Assembly (NCBI RefSeq): GCF_011808225.1
Contig: NZ_SOYS01000008.1
Span: forward strand, 1-64,000
Direction: 5' to 3'
DNA from: Cedecea colo
GTDB taxonomy: Bacteria > Pseudomonadota > Gammaproteobacteria > Enterobacterales > Enterobacteriaceae
Length of the DNA: 64,000 nucleotides
The notes below the pieces were generated by a model. The model saw only the letters and a program-made list of their open reading frames with translations, did not search any database and had not been told where the DNA came from. Of the stretch, positions 43,689-53,495 are shown in pieces; within the stretch, counting starts at the first letter, position 1, and each line of letters begins with the position of its first letter. A program made the translations under genes and the position numbers.

Positions 43689-44776
43689 GCCCCCTGCCGT
43701 GTGGATTTACACATATCGAGCACCTGATCCAGATGCACGCTTCCCTGCGGGATTTGCTGTTCATTGACGATAACCGCGCGGTGGTTGGGAGAGCTAAGCG
43801 CGGCGTCCAGCAGATGACGCAGCGCGCCGCCCTGCTGGTGGAAGGTGGCGCCCAGATTGATGTTGTCGAGGGTAATGGAGGTCACCGGCTGATGGGTATC
43901 GAACCAGCCAAAGGCTTTGCCGTTTTGGGTAACCAGCAGCCAGCGGTCCGTGGTTGCCGCTTTGGCCTTCTCAAGCGTGCAGTCCAGCTCCGCACAGGGT
44001 TCGCTTCGTAACACGGAAGCGGCATCGGTGCCGTGGAAGCTGAGTTTACGGTAGCCCCTGTCACGCCCGATAAAGTCTGCCACAAAATGGTTCTGCGGCG
44101 TGTTTAACAGCTCGCCGGGAGAGGCCATCTGCGCCAGCTTGCCGCCCGGTCTCAGCACCGCGACCAGATCGCCAAGCTTCATGGCCTCATCAATATCGTG
44201 GGTGACCATAATGATGGTTTTGCTCACCTCTTTCTGAATGCGCAGAAACTCTTCCTGAAGCTGTTCGCGAACCACCGGGTCAACCGCGCTGAATGGCTCA
44301 TCCATCAGCATAAACTCCGGGTCAGCCGCCAGGGCGCGGGCCACGCCGACGCGCTGCTGTTGGCCACCGGAAAGCTGCCACGGAAAACGCTTTGCAATCT
44401 GCGGGTCCAGCCCCACGACTTCCAACAGCTCACCGGCCCTGATTCTGGCTTTGCTTTTGGGGATGCCATTGAGGATGGCGGTAGTGGCGATGTTATCGAT
44501 GATGTTTTTATGCGGGAATAAACCCGCATTCTGAATGACGTAGCCGATGCGGCGGCGAAGCTGCACGATATCCATCTGGTCGGTAGCCTCGCCGTTAAGC
44601 AGGATCTTGCCGGAGGACGGTTCCACGAGGCGGTTGATCATCCGCAGCGAGGTTGTTTTTCCACAGCCGGAAGGGCCGACAAATACCGTAATTTTGCCCC
44701 CGGGTGCCACCAGGCTTAGGCCGTCTACTACCGAACCGTTGCCGTAGTGCTTGGTCACATTCTGGAAGGTAATCAT
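43685..44776 (-). CDS. Betaine-type ABC transporter, ATP-binding protein
   Basis: A 363-residue ATPase of the OpuCA/ProV type. Walker A is VGPSGCGKTTSLRM, the Q-loop follows, the ABC signature is LSGGQQQRVGVARAL, Walker B is FMLMDEPFSAVD, and the switch His lies in MVTHDIDEAM. The last ~110 residues look like a degenerate CBS-type regulatory domain. The ATG (MITFQNVTKHYGNG) has AGGTG 5 bp upstream; the open frame before it crosses the promoter. First gene of the five-gene transporter-lyase operon, whose sigma-54-type promoter lies about 130 bp upstream. Confidence 0.94.
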   Translation of the reverse strand: MITFQNVTKHYGNGSVVDGLSLVAPGGKITVFVGPSGCGKTTSLRMINRLVEPSSGKILLNGEATDQMDIVQLRRRIGYVIQNAGLFPHKNIIDNIATTAILNGIPKSKARIRAGELLEVVGLDPQIAKRFPWQLSGGQQQRVGVARALAADPEFMLMDEPFSAVDPVVREQLQEEFLRIQKEVSKTIIMVTHDIDEAMKLGDLVAVLRPGGKLAQMASPGELLNTPQNHFVADFIGRDRGYRKLSFHGTDAASVLRSEPCAELDCTLEKAKAATTDRWLLVTQNGKAFGWFDTHQPVTSITLDNINLGATFHQQGGALRHLLDAALSSPNHRAVIVNEQQIPQGSVHLDQVLDMCKSTRQGA

Positions 44777-44889
44777 CTTCACACCTCTGGTCGTTGTGTT
44801 GGGTTCCCGCCTGACGGGGAGCGAGGCGACAAACGGCTCCTGGCAGGATCTTATCCGCTCAGCTTCGCAGGTTTTTCTTGTACGCCTGT

Positions 44890-44916
44890 CTTGTATGTAC
44901 TGTCTTGTATGTACAA
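44890..44916. promoter_or_regulatory. Tandem HutC operators at the transporter-lyase promoter
   Basis: CTTGTATGTAC (44890-44900) is repeated at a 14-bp period as CTTGTATGTACAA (44904-44916), the latter containing the palindrome TTGTATGTACAA. The right operator covers the predicted transcription start at 44908. Confidence 0.8.
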
Positions 44917-44918
44917 CT

Positions 44919-44934
44919 AGCAATGCTTGTGCCA
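44919..44934 (-). promoter_or_regulatory. sigma-54 promoter of the transporter-lyase operon
   Basis: On the minus strand, TGGCACAAGCATTGCT is an exact match to TGGCAC-N5-TTGCT, with GG and GC 12 bp apart. The predicted start is 44908, ~130 bp before the ATPase ATG. Confidence 0.85.
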
Positions 44935-45090
44935 TGACCAAAATGAGCGCTGAGCTATCAGGCCATTTATCCATTTTAATTCATGTCGTTAATGCGTTTT
45001 TATGCCTGGTGTCTGCACCGTTTTTTGGCCGGGTTCAGGGTGTTGTGCATGCAATAAAAGCACAATTGTTAGCTGCTTGTAATGATTTTG

Positions 45091-45107
45091 TGCACAAAAA
45101 TGAGGCA
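45091..45107. promoter_or_regulatory. NtrC-like enhancer site 1
   Basis: TGCACAAAAATGAGGCA agrees with an NtrC-type dyad TGCACCAAAATGGTGCA at 14 of 17 positions. Its centre is 32 bp from site 2, the same three-turn spacing as the paired sites at glnAp2. Confidence 0.65.
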
Positions 45108-45122
45108 TGGACGCTATTTTTT

Positions 45123-45139
45123 TGCACTTAAATGGCTCA
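45123..45139. promoter_or_regulatory. NtrC-like enhancer site 2
   Basis: TGCACTTAAATGGCTCA matches the NtrC dyad in the left half and centre (TGCAC, AAATGG), with a weaker right half. The centre lies about 131 bp upstream of the predicted hutU start. Confidence 0.6.
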
Positions 45140-45192
45140 TTACTTATGCGTTTCGACGGTGATTTCCACCATTGTATTTAATGAATATTTAT

Positions 45193-45205
45193 TAACTTAT
45201 TGATA
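45193..45205 (-). promoter_or_regulatory. IHF site between enhancers and hutU promoter
   Basis: On the minus strand, TATCAATAAGTTA is a perfect match to WATCAA-N4-TTR, in an AT-rich stretch between the NtrC-like sites and the sigma-54 promoter, where a DNA bend is expected. Confidence 0.7.
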
Positions 45206-45234
45206 TTTACTGTTTATTTTATTTTGTTGCTAAT

Positions 45235-45250
45235 TTGGCATCCTATGTGC
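45235..45250 (+). promoter_or_regulatory. sigma-54 promoter of the hutU operon
   Basis: TTGGCATCCTATGTGC has GG (45237-45238) and GC (45249-45250) 12 bp apart. The predicted start is 45262, about 75 bp before the hutU ATG and inside the HutC operator. In Pseudomonas the hutU operon is likewise sigma-54 dependent. Confidence 0.75.
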
Positions 45251-45255
45251 TTATC

Positions 45256-45268
45256 ATGTATATACAAG
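45256..45268. promoter_or_regulatory. HutC operator at the hutU promoter
   Basis: ATGTATATACAAG contains the HutC core TGTATATACA found also at 38476-38485. It spans the predicted hutU transcription start, mirroring the transporter-lyase promoter. Confidence 0.8.
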
Positions 45269-45336
45269 ACAGCGATGCACCATAACGTTAACACTCCAGC
45301 AACATGCAACAGATAACCGATGAGAAGGTAAAGCGC

Positions 45337-47013
45337 ATGAGTAAGCAAGCAAACCGTTTTCGCGACGTTGAAATCAGAGCTCCACGTGGTACGAGGCTGA
45401 ACGCAAAAAGTTGGCTCACCGAAGCCCCGCTGCGCATGCTGATGAATAACCTGGATCCCGACGTGGCGGAAAACCCGAAGGAACTGGTGGTCTACGGCGG
45501 CATAGGCCGGGCGGCCCGTAACTGGGAGTGTTACGACAAGATTGTCGAGAGCCTGAAAGAGCTTAACGATGACGAAACTCTGCTGATCCAGTCCGGTAAA
45601 CCCGTCGGCGTTTTCCGAACCCACAGCAACGCACCGCGGGTGCTGATCGCCAACTCTAATCTGGTGCCGCACTGGGCAAACTGGGAACATTTTAACGAGC
45701 TGGATGCGAAAGGTCTGGCGATGTACGGCCAGATGACCGCCGGCTCATGGATTTATATCGGCAGCCAGGGCATTGTCCAGGGCACCTATGAAACCTTCGT
45801 CGAAGCCGGACGTCAGCACTACAACGGCAGCCTGCGCGGGCGCTGGGTATTGACCGCGGGCCTCGGTGGAATGGGCGGTGCTCAGCCGCTGGCGGCCACT
45901 CTCGCGGGCGCCTGTTCCCTGAACATTGAATGCCAGCAGTCGCGTATCGATTTCCGCCTGCGCACGAAATATGTCGATGAGCAGGCGCAGGATCTGGACG
46001 ACGCGCTGGCGCGTATCGCCCGCTACACCGCCGAAGGGAAGGCGGTTTCCATCGCCCTGCACGGCAATGCGGCAGAGATTTTGCCCGAACTGGTAAGAAG
46101 AGGCGTGCGTCCGGATATGGTCACCGACCAGACCAGCGCCCACGATCCGCTGAACGGCTACCTGCCGCTGGGTATGGGCTGGGAAGAGTATCGCGACCGC
46201 GCTCAGACTCAGCCTGCGGAAGTTATCAGGGCGGCGAAGGCCTCCATGGCTGAACACGTCAAAGCCATGCTCGCCTTCCAGCAGCAGGGCGTGCCAACTT
46301 TCGATTACGGCAACAATATCCGCCAGATGGCAAAAGAGATGGGCGTGGAAAACGCTTTTGACTTCCCCGGCTTTGTCCCGGCCTACATTCGCCCGCTATT
46401 TTGCCGCGGCATCGGCCCGTTCCGTTGGGCAGCGCTTTCCGGCGACCCGGAGGATATTTATCGCACCGACGCGAAAGTTAAACAGCTTATTCCCGACGAT
46501 GAACACCTCCACCGCTGGCTGGACATGGCCCGGGAAAGGATCAGCTTCCAGGGATTACCGGCCCGTATTTGCTGGGTTGGCTTAGGGCAGCGCGCGCGTC
46601 TTGGTCTGGCTTTCAATGAAATGGTGCGCAGCGGCGAGCTTTCTGCGCCTGTGGTGATTGGCCGCGACCATCTCGATTCCGGCTCGGTCGCAAGCCCTAA
46701 CCGCGAAACCGAAGCGATGAAGGATGGCTCCGATGCGGTTTCCGACTGGCCGCTGCTAAACGCATTGCTGAACACCGCCAGCGGGGCGACCTGGGTTTCC
46801 CTGCACCACGGCGGCGGCGTTGGCATGGGCTTCTCCCAGCATTCCGGGGTGGTCATCGTCTGTGACGGAACTGACGAAGCGGCGGAGCGTATCGCGAGAG
46901 TATTAAGCAACGACCCGGCCACCGGCGTGATGCGTCATGCCGATGCGGGCTACGACATTGCTATTGAGTGCGCCAGGGAACAAGGGCTCAACCTGCCAAT
47001 GATTGCGGATTAA
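45337..47013 (+). CDS. hutU: Urocanate hydratase HutU
   Basis: A 558-residue NAD-dependent urocanase that hydrates urocanate to imidazolonepropionate. It is highly similar to Pseudomonas HutU throughout: [34 protein letters not shown] and the NAD-binding [16 protein letters not shown]. The urocanase signature runs [20 protein letters not shown] then [17 protein letters not shown]. This closeness argues for urocanate rather than thiourocanate as substrate. ATG 45337 with AGAAGG 9 bp upstream was chosen; an in-frame ATG 11 codons earlier is possible. It heads hutU-permease-hutI-hutG. Confidence 0.97.
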   Translation: MSKQANRFRDVEIRAPRGTRLNAKSWLTEAPLRMLMNNLDPDVAENPKELVVYGGIGRAARNWECYDKIVESLKELNDDETLLIQSGKPVGVFRTHSNAPRVLIANSNLVPHWANWEHFNELDAKGLAMYGQMTAGSWIYIGSQGIVQGTYETFVEAGRQHYNGSLRGRWVLTAGLGGMGGAQPLAATLAGACSLNIECQQSRIDFRLRTKYVDEQAQDLDDALARIARYTAEGKAVSIALHGNAAEILPELVRRGVRPDMVTDQTSAHDPLNGYLPLGMGWEEYRDRAQTQPAEVIRAAKASMAEHVKAMLAFQQQGVPTFDYGNNIRQMAKEMGVENAFDFPGFVPAYIRPLFCRGIGPFRWAALSGDPEDIYRTDAKVKQLIPDDEHLHRWLDMARERISFQGLPARICWVGLGQRARLGLAFNEMVRSGELSAPVVIGRDHLDSGSVASPNRETEAMKDGSDAVSDWPLLNALLNTASGATWVSLHHGGGVGMGFSQHSGVVIVCDGTDEAAERIARVLSNDPATGVMRHADAGYDIAIECAREQGLNLPMIAD

Positions 47014-47072
47014 TTCCTGCGGTGAAGCGGCGCGGCGCGATGTCGCCCCTTCACCTTTAGCGGAGCGCTGCC

Positions 47073-48473
47073 ATGAGTAACCAAAGCAACAACACATACA
47101 TTGAAACACGTTCTATTGAGCCTGTTCCTGATAACGAGCGCCACGGCAGTATCTTCAGCCAGTTCACCCTCTGGCTGGGCGCGAACCTGCAAATCACCGC
47201 TATTGTGACCGGCGCATTAACCATCGTCTTCGGCGGGGATGTCTTCTGGTCGTTGGCCGGTCTGGCGCTGGGCCAGGTTGCCGGTGGGATTGTCATGGCG
47301 CTGCACGCAGCCCAGGGGCCGAAGCTTGGGATCCCGCAAATGATCAGCAGCCGCGTGCAGTTTGGCGTCTACGGCGCCTGCCTGCCGATTTTGCTGGTCT
47401 GCCTGATGTATCTGGGTTTTATCGCCACCGGCGTCGTCCTCTCCGGGCAGGCGATCTCTGCGGTTTTCCATACCTCTGAAACCGGCGGCATCCTGATCTT
47501 CGCTGTGGCGACGCTGGTTATCGCCTACGTCGGCTATCGCCTGATCCACCTGCTGGGCAAGCTGGCGAGCATCGTCGGTATTGTCGCGTTTATCTATCTG
47601 TTCTGGCGAATCAGCGCCTTTCAGCCGGTGGGCGAGTTGCTCACCGTCCGGGCCTTTAGCTGGAGCACGTTTTTAACGGCAACCGGCCTTTCAGCTTCCT
47701 GGCAAATCACCTTTGGCCCTTACGTGGCGGATTATTCCCGCTATCTGCCGCGCAACACTTCCAGCCGAAAAGTCTTTTTCGCCGTCGGAAGCGGAGCGGT
47801 GATTGGCGCTCAGATTGCGATGACCGTCGGCGTGCTGGCGGCTGCTATCTCGCAGGGCAAGCTGGTTGGTCATGAGGTGGATTACATCGTGGGATTAGGA
47901 GGAACCGGAGCGATTGCAACGCTGCTTTATCTGAGTATCGCCTTCGGCAAGCTGACCATTAATACCCTGAACGCCTATGGTAGCCTGATGTGTCTGGCTA
48001 CGGTCTATAGCTGCGGGAAGCGGCAGGTCCGTATCAGCCAGCGGGTGCGTCTGGTAGTGCTGGCCCTGATTATTGCCCTCGCCACCGCCATCGCGATTAT
48101 TGGCCAGCACTCCTTCCTCGCGGCGTTCAAATCTTTCCTGCTGTTCCTGCTGACTTTCTTTACGCCGTGGAGCGCAGTCAACCTGGTGGATTACTATTTC
48201 TTTAATCATCAGGAGATCGATCTGGCTGCCCTGAATGATCCTAACGGGAAATACAAGGCGTGGAATGCTACCGGCATCGGCGTCTATATCCTTGGTGTGG
48301 CGGTGCAGACTCCCTTTATCGACAGCGGCTTCTATTCTGGTCCGTTCGTCAAAATGCTGGGTGGGATTGATATCTCCTGGATAATTGGCCTGGTGCTGCC
48401 TGCCGCGGTCTATTACATTCTGCGCAAAGTGCAGTCCGCCAACCCGGCAGCCGGTACGGCCGCAACCCGCTAA
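47073..48473 (+). CDS. NCS1-family (CodB-like) permease of the hut operon
   Basis: A 466-residue, ~12-segment inner-membrane transporter of the nucleobase:cation symporter-1 family. Family features are [20 protein letters not shown] near the N-terminus, [20 protein letters not shown] and [20 protein letters not shown]. Similar permeases sit in Pseudomonas hut loci, and urocanate uptake has been proposed for them. AGCGGAG precedes the ATG. Its stop overlaps a spurious ATG; hutI starts 11 bp later. Confidence 0.92.
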   Translation: MSNQSNNTYIETRSIEPVPDNERHGSIFSQFTLWLGANLQITAIVTGALTIVFGGDVFWSLAGLALGQVAGGIVMALHAAQGPKLGIPQMISSRVQFGVYGACLPILLVCLMYLGFIATGVVLSGQAISAVFHTSETGGILIFAVATLVIAYVGYRLIHLLGKLASIVGIVAFIYLFWRISAFQPVGELLTVRAFSWSTFLTATGLSASWQITFGPYVADYSRYLPRNTSSRKVFFAVGSGAVIGAQIAMTVGVLAAAISQGKLVGHEVDYIVGLGGTGAIATLLYLSIAFGKLTINTLNAYGSLMCLATVYSCGKRQVRISQRVRLVVLALIIALATAIAIIGQHSFLAAFKSFLLFLLTFFTPWSAVNLVDYYFFNHQEIDLAALNDPNGKYKAWNATGIGVYILGVAVQTPFIDSGFYSGPFVKMLGGIDISWIIGLVLPAAVYYILRKVQSANPAAGTAATR

Positions 48474-48484
48474 TGAGGTGCGAT

Positions 48485-49693
48485 ATGTATACCCTTTGGC
48501 ATCACTGCCAGATTGCCACCATGGAGGGTGGCCGCTATCAGCTTATCGCCGACGGCGCGATGTTGACCCAGGGCAGCACGCTTTTCTGGGTTGGCCGCCG
48601 GGAGGATCTGCCGAATTTTCCCGTTGCCCAGCGGGTTGATTTACAGGGCCGGCTGGTCACGCCAGGGCTGGTGGATTGCCACAGCCACGCGGTATTTGGC
48701 GGCGACCGGGCGCGGGAGTTTGAAATGCGCCTTGAAGGGGCAAGCTACGCGGAGATTGCCGCCGCGGGAGGAGGCATCGCCAGCACGGTAAATGCCACGC
48801 GGCAGGCCAGCGAAGAGCAGCTTCTGGAAAGCGCGCGACGGCGCGTGGCTGCGCTCTGCCGGGACGGCGTCACGACGCTTGAGGTTAAGTCCGGCTACGG
48901 TCTGGATTTGCCGAACGAGAGGAAAATGCTGCGGATTGTTCGCAAGCTTAGCGAATCTCTCCCGCTCACCCTCCGCAGCACCTGCCTGGCCGCTCACGCG
49001 GTTCCGGTGGAATATCAGGGCAGGGCGGACGCGTGGATCGACTATATCTGCGAAAGCCTACTGCCAGAGCTTCACCAGGCAGGACTGGTCGACGCGGTGG
49101 ATGCGTTTTGTGAACATCTGGCGTTTTCCCCGGATCAGGTGGAGCGCGTTTTCCTGACGGCCCATCGGCTGGGATTGCCGGTGAAGCTTCATGCCGAGCA
49201 GCTGTCGCTTCAGCACGGAGCCGCGCTGGCCGCTCGCTATCAAGCGTTGTCGGCGGATCATCTTGAGTATCTCTGTGAGGAGGATATTGCCCTCATGGCC
49301 CGTCAGAAAACCGTGGCCGTCCTGTTGCCCGGCGCGTTCTACTTTCTGCGGGAGAAACAGCTGCCGCCGGTGGAACTGCTGCGCCAGTATCAGATTCCCA
49401 TTGCGCTTGCCAGCGACTTAAATCCGGGAACCTCTCCGGTGCTGTCGCTACGCCTGATGATGAATATGGCTTGCACGCTGTTCCGCATGACGCCGGAAGA
49501 GGCGCTGGCGGGCGTAACGATCAACGGCGCGAAGGCCCTGGGGCTGGACGAGGTTTGCGGCTCTCTGGAAGCGGGAAAAGAGGCCAGTTTTGTGGCATGG
49601 GATATTCAGCATCCGGCGGAGCTGAGCTACTGGCTGGGCGGCTCGCTTTCAAAGCAGGTTATTTATCAAGGTGAGGAGGTCTATCGTGATTAA
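48485..49693 (+). CDS. hutI: Imidazolonepropionase HutI
   Basis: A 402-residue zinc/iron amidohydrolase opening imidazolone-5-propionate to N-formimidoyl-L-glutamate. Metal ligands are visible in [25 protein letters not shown] and [11 protein letters not shown]. The [11 protein letters not shown] segment is family-typical. GAGGTG 4 bp upstream favours the ATG of [13 protein letters not shown] over one four codons earlier that overlaps the permease stop. The hutG start overlaps its end by 8 bp. Confidence 0.96.
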   Translation: MYTLWHHCQIATMEGGRYQLIADGAMLTQGSTLFWVGRREDLPNFPVAQRVDLQGRLVTPGLVDCHSHAVFGGDRAREFEMRLEGASYAEIAAAGGGIASTVNATRQASEEQLLESARRRVAALCRDGVTTLEVKSGYGLDLPNERKMLRIVRKLSESLPLTLRSTCLAAHAVPVEYQGRADAWIDYICESLLPELHQAGLVDAVDAFCEHLAFSPDQVERVFLTAHRLGLPVKLHAEQLSLQHGAALAARYQALSADHLEYLCEEDIALMARQKTVAVLLPGAFYFLREKQLPPVELLRQYQIPIALASDLNPGTSPVLSLRLMMNMACTLFRMTPEEALAGVTINGAKALGLDEVCGSLEAGKEASFVAWDIQHPAELSYWLGGSLSKQVIYQGEEVYRD

Positions 49694-50489
49694 GGCTTTT
49701 GATTTTCAGCAAGGAGAATTGCCGCTGCTGGTTAGCATGCCCCATCCGGGAACGTTATTGACTCCGGAAATTGAACGAGGGCTCACGTCAAGGGCGCGAC
49801 GGCTGGAAGATACCGACTGGCATATTCCATTGCTTTACAAGACCGTCGCGCAGATGGGAGCCAGCACGCTTTGCGCCCGCTATTCTCGTTATGTGGTGGA
49901 TCTCAACCGCCCGGCGGACGATAAGCCTTTATACAGCACGGCAACGACCGGTCTGTTCACCGATATCTTTTTCGACGGGGAACCTCTTTTCCTGCCGGGT
50001 AGCGAGCCTGGACCGGCGGAGAAAGCTAAGATTCTTGAAACCGTCTGGCAACCTTATCACCAAACGTTGGCCAACGAGCTGGCGCGCCTGCGGGAGAAGT
50101 TTGGCTATGCGCTGCTGTGGGACGCGCATTCGATTAAATCCGTCGTGCCGCGCCTGTTTGAAGGGCGTCTGCCGGATTTGAACTTTGGAACCGCCGAAGG
50201 AGCAAGCTGTTCGCCCCAGCTCAGCGAGGCGCTGCTGGCCGGCTGTGATGATTTTCCGCAGTACAGTCGGGTATTCAACGGCAGATTTAAAGGCGGCCAC
50301 ATCACCCGCCACTACGGCAATCCTGCGAATCATATCCACGCGGTGCAGCTTGAAATGGCGCAGTGCATCTATATGGATGAGGAGAGCTTTGACTATCTTC
50401 CCGAGCGGGGAGAGCAGGTTCAGCGGCTACTGGAGAAGCTGATTCACACGGCGTTGCAGTGGGGACGGCAGCAGTACGGCGCGCCCTGA
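49686..50489 (+). CDS. hutG: N-formylglutamate deformylase HutG
   Basis: A 267-residue N-formylglutamate amidohydrolase, the last step (glutamate plus formate). Family blocks: [52 protein letters not shown] and [16 protein letters not shown]. This is the deformylase type, not the arginase-like formimidoylglutamase called HutG in Klebsiella and Salmonella, and it agrees with the presence of HutF. The start is GTG at 49686 with GGAGG 7 bp upstream. Confidence 0.94.
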   Translation: MIKAFDFQQGELPLLVSMPHPGTLLTPEIERGLTSRARRLEDTDWHIPLLYKTVAQMGASTLCARYSRYVVDLNRPADDKPLYSTATTGLFTDIFFDGEPLFLPGSEPGPAEKAKILETVWQPYHQTLANELARLREKFGYALLWDAHSIKSVVPRLFEGRLPDLNFGTAEGASCSPQLSEALLAGCDDFPQYSRVFNGRFKGGHITRHYGNPANHIHAVQLEMAQCIYMDEESFDYLPERGEQVQRLLEKLIHTALQWGRQQYGAP

Positions 50490-50501
50490 GGCTTGCGAGG
50501 G

Positions 50502-50537
50502 ATTATCTCCCGACCGGGAAACCGATCGGGAGATAAT
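50502..50537. terminator. Bidirectional terminator between hutG and hmp
   Basis: A 16-bp stem (one mismatch) pairs ATTATCTCCCGACCGG with CCGATCGGGAGATAAT around a GAAA loop, between the convergent hutG and hmp stops. AT-rich ends serve both directions. Confidence 0.85.
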
Positions 50538-50546
50538 TAATTGAAA

Positions 50547-51737
50547 TTACATTACCTTATGTGGCCCGAAACATTCATAGTGAATGCGATCCTGGCCCAC
50601 GCCCAGCTTCACCAGCTGCTCTGCGGCAAAGCGCATAAAGTTCACCGGGCCGCACAGATAGAACTGCATATCCGGCGCGCTGATTTTCCCTTCCTGCGCA
50701 AGCAAATCCATTAATCCTTCGCTGTCGAATTTTGCCTGAGCGCGATCGTTCTCGCTCGGCGTGCGGTACCAGACGTGACGTTCGAAGCGCGGCAGCTGTT
50801 CACCCAACGTCTGCACCTCATCGGCAAAGGCATGTACATCACCGTATTCGGCGGCGTGGAACCAGTTAACCTGAGCTGAATGGGCATTTTTAGCCAGGGT
50901 ATCAAGCATCGCCAGCATCGGTGTTTGACCCACGCCCGCAGAAATCAACGTGACCGGGGTTTGGGCCGCAACTTCCATAAAGAAATCACCCGCAGGCGCG
51001 GCCAGATGCACTTCATCACCCACCTTCGCGTGATTATGCAGCCAGCTGGAAACCTGCCCCAGATCTTCACGTTTTACCGCTATACGATAGGTCTTGCCGT
51101 CGGGTTTGCGGGTTAAAGAATACTGGCGAATTTCCTGATGCGGGAAGCCTTCCGGTTTTAACCACACGCCAAGATACTGGCCCGGTTGATAATCGGCGAT
51201 CGGCAACCCATCCACAGGCGCGAACTCAAAGCTGGTAATTAGCGCGCTCTGCGGTTCTTTTGCCATGATACGGAAGGCGCGGGTGCCTTCCCAGCCGCCG
51301 CTTTTAGCCGCATTCGCCTGGTAAAGTTCCGCTTCGCGATTAATAAATACGCCGGCCAGCACGCCGTAGGCTTTGCCCCATGCGTCCAGCACTTCCTGGC
51401 CCGGGCTGAACATCTCATCAAGCGTGGCTAACAGGTGACCGCCTACGATGTTGTATTGCTCAGGCTTGATCTGGAAACTTGTATGTTTTTGCGCGATTTT
51501 CTCTACCGCAGGCAGCAGCGCCGCAAGATTTTCAATATTTGTGGCGTAGGCGCAGATGGCGTTAAACAGCGCTTCACGCTGATCGCCGTTGCGCTGGTTG
51601 CTCATGTTAAAGATATCTTTCAGCTCGGGGTTATGGCTGAACATGCGGTCGTAGAAGTGGGCGGTAAGTTTTGGGCCGGTTGCGGCAAGCAGAGGAATGG
51701 TGGATTTCACAACGGCGATGGTTTGTGCATCAAGCAT
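50547..51737 (-). CDS. hmp: Nitric oxide dioxygenase / flavohemoglobin Hmp
   Basis: A 396-residue enzyme oxidising NO to nitrate with NAD(P)H. The N-terminal globin domain (~1-137; [30 protein letters not shown] contains the proximal His) is followed by an FAD domain ([13 protein letters not shown] [12 protein letters not shown]) and an NAD domain ([25 protein letters not shown]). Length matches E. coli Hmp. Divergent from glyA; an NsrR-like site lies upstream. Confidence 0.97.
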   Translation of the reverse strand: MLDAQTIAVVKSTIPLLAATGPKLTAHFYDRMFSHNPELKDIFNMSNQRNGDQREALFNAICAYATNIENLAALLPAVEKIAQKHTSFQIKPEQYNIVGGHLLATLDEMFSPGQEVLDAWGKAYGVLAGVFINREAELYQANAAKSGGWEGTRAFRIMAKEPQSALITSFEFAPVDGLPIADYQPGQYLGVWLKPEGFPHQEIRQYSLTRKPDGKTYRIAVKREDLGQVSSWLHNHAKVGDEVHLAAPAGDFFMEVAAQTPVTLISAGVGQTPMLAMLDTLAKNAHSAQVNWFHAAEYGDVHAFADEVQTLGEQLPRFERHVWYRTPSENDRAQAKFDSEGLMDLLAQEGKISAPDMQFYLCGPVNFMRFAAEQLVKLGVGQDRIHYECFGPHKVM

Positions 51738-51769
51738 GGGTGGCTCCTGAAAAACAACGTGTTTTGTAT

Positions 51770-51792
51770 AAGTGGTATTTTATATGCATCTT
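51770..51792 (-). promoter_or_regulatory. NsrR-like operator of hmp
   Basis: On the minus strand an 11-1-11 imperfect dyad begins AAGATGCATAT and ends AAATACCACTT, 33-55 bp upstream of the hmp ATG. It resembles the nitric-oxide-sensitive NsrR site of E. coli hmp. Confidence 0.7.
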
Positions 51793-51934
51793 ATAAAAAT
51801 AAGCCCATGTTGTAAATGGGTTATTGTTGTTAACGACACGGATCACAGAAAGTGAAAAACATGCACGTTGTTGATGAAGAAATATCCGCCAAATCAACGC
51901 AGAGTTTTCGCCATCAAACCCTTATGCCACGCGC

Positions 51935-51950
51935 AGCCAATCGTTTGCGT
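51935..51950 (+). promoter_or_regulatory. PurR operator of glyA
   Basis: AGCCAATCGTTTGCGT differs at two positions from the E. coli glyA PurR box (AGGTAATCGTTTGCGT), about 120 bp upstream of glyA. The rest of the hmp-glyA interval shows no further clear site. Confidence 0.75.
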
Positions 51951-52069
51951 AAAAAGCGTTGTCAAGACCTATCACCCGCTATCAATTCGGTTTACACTGT
52001 TGCCCGTCGCCCGGAAGGGCCCCTCAAAGCAGCCCAAATTTTTACTGTTAGCTGAGTCAGGAGATGCGA

Positions 52070-53323
52070 ATGTTAAAGCGTGAAATGAATATTGCCGATT
52101 ATGATGCCCAACTGTGGCAGGCTATGGAGCAAGAAAAAGTACGTCAGGAAGAGCACATTGAACTGATCGCCTCCGAAAACTACACCAGTCCTCGCGTTAT
52201 GCAGGCACAGGGTTCTCAGTTGACTAATAAGTACGCTGAAGGTTACCCGGGCAAGCGCTACTACGGCGGTTGCGAATACGTTGATGTGGTCGAGCAGCTG
52301 GCTATCGACCGCGCAAAAGCGCTGTTTGGCGCTGATTACGCTAACGTACAACCGCACTCCGGCTCCCAGGCTAACTTCGCGGTCTACACCACGCTGCTCA
52401 ATCCAGGCGATACCGTTCTGGGTATGAACCTGGCGCACGGCGGCCACCTGACTCACGGCTCCCCGGTAAACTTCTCCGGCAAGCTGTACAACATCGTTCC
52501 TTACGGTATCGATGAAACAGGCCATATCGACTACGCAGATCTGGAAAAGCAGGCTAAAGAACATAAGCCGAAAATGATCATCGGCGGCTTCTCTGCCTAT
52601 TCCGGCGTGGTTGACTGGGCAAAAATGCGTGAAATCGCCGACATGGTTGGCGCTTACCTGTTCGTGGATATGGCGCACGTCGCCGGTCTGATTGCCGCAG
52701 ACGTTTATCCGAACCCGGTTCCGCACGCTCATGTCGTCACCACCACTACGCATAAAACGCTGGCGGGTCCGCGCGGTGGTTTAATCCTCGCGAAAGGCGG
52801 CAGCGAAGAGCTGTACAAAAAACTGAACTCCGCTGTATTCCCGGGCGCCCAGGGCGGCCCGCTGATGCACGTTATTGCGGGCAAAGCGGTTGCGTTGAAA
52901 GAAGCGATGGAGCCGGAGTTCAAAACCTATCAGCAGCAGGTTGCTAAAAACGCCAAAGCGATGGTAAGCGTCTTCCTGGAACGCGGCTATAAAGTGGTAT
53001 CCGGCGGCACCGATAACCATCTGTTCCTGCTGGATCTGGTCGACAAAAATCTGACCGGTAAAGAAGCGGATGCAGCCCTGGGCCGCGCGAACATTACCGT
53101 GAACAAAAACAGCGTGCCAAACGATCCGAAGAGCCCGTTTGTGACTTCCGGTATCCGTATTGGTACTCCGGCGGTAACTCGCCGTGGCTTTACCGAAGCA
53201 GACGTCCGTGAGCTGGCTGGCTGGATGTGTGATGTCCTGGACAACATCAACGACGAAGCCGTTATTGAACGCACCAAACAGAAAGTGCTCGATATCTGCG
53301 CTCGTCTGCCGGTTTACGCGTAA
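52070..53323 (+). CDS. glyA: Serine hydroxymethyltransferase GlyA
   Basis: A 417-residue PLP enzyme interconverting serine and glycine with tetrahydrofolate, the main one-carbon source. The PLP lysine lies in [16 protein letters not shown], with [11 protein letters not shown] and [17 protein letters not shown] at the N-terminal side. Length equals E. coli GlyA. ATG 52070 ([12 protein letters not shown]) was chosen over one two codons upstream. Controlled by PurR; it ends in a strong hairpin terminator. Confidence 0.98.
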   Translation: MLKREMNIADYDAQLWQAMEQEKVRQEEHIELIASENYTSPRVMQAQGSQLTNKYAEGYPGKRYYGGCEYVDVVEQLAIDRAKALFGADYANVQPHSGSQANFAVYTTLLNPGDTVLGMNLAHGGHLTHGSPVNFSGKLYNIVPYGIDETGHIDYADLEKQAKEHKPKMIIGGFSAYSGVVDWAKMREIADMVGAYLFVDMAHVAGLIAADVYPNPVPHAHVVTTTTHKTLAGPRGGLILAKGGSEELYKKLNSAVFPGAQGGPLMHVIAGKAVALKEAMEPEFKTYQQQVAKNAKAMVSVFLERGYKVVSGGTDNHLFLLDLVDKNLTGKEADAALGRANITVNKNSVPNDPKSPFVTSGIRIGTPAVTRRGFTEADVRELAGWMCDVLDNINDEAVIERTKQKVLDICARLPVYA

Positions 53324-53340
53324 GTTAAACAGTCAATAAA

Positions 53341-53364
53341 AAGGCCGCGAAAGCGGCCTTACTT
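53341..53364 (+). terminator. glyA terminator, first copy
   Basis: AAGGCCGC-GAAA-GCGGCCTT, 17 bp after the glyA stop, followed by ACTTT. The hairpin is repeated at 53496 behind the repeat element. Confidence 0.85.
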
Positions 53365-53447
53365 TGCTAACAGGAAAGAAAAAACGTGGTTTTTCTTTCC
53401 CAGGAGCTAGCAGATAAAAATCAATGAATTGGTTTTCCTGTTAATTT
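53363..53447. repeat. Dispersed hairpin element, copy C
   Basis: GGAAAGAAAAA (53373-53383) pairs with TTTTTCTTTCC (53390-53400) around the ACGTGG loop, with outer GCTA/TAGC. Hairpin 2 follows as AAAATCAA-TGAA-TTGGTTTT. Relative to copy A both the inner stem and outer closing pairs have changed on both sides, keeping the pairing. Confidence 0.75.
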
Positions 53448-53495
53448 CAGATGCGTTTTTTAAAACCTGTCAGCACGAAATTTAGCATTCTCAAG

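Noticed and set aside
44977..45030. Further NtrC half-site TGCACC near 45017
   Set aside because: Only one half-site is present, with no matching GGTGCA at the right distance.
45086..45099. Perfect 14-bp palindrome TTTTGTGCACAAAA in the hut control region
   Set aside because: Not a CRP site (TGTGA-N6-TCACA does not fit). It overlaps NtrC-like site 1 and may be part of it, so it is not listed separately.
44751..45131. 126-codon plus-strand frame across the hut control region
   Set aside because: No ribosome binding site or family resemblance, and it covers the operators and the sigma-54 promoter.
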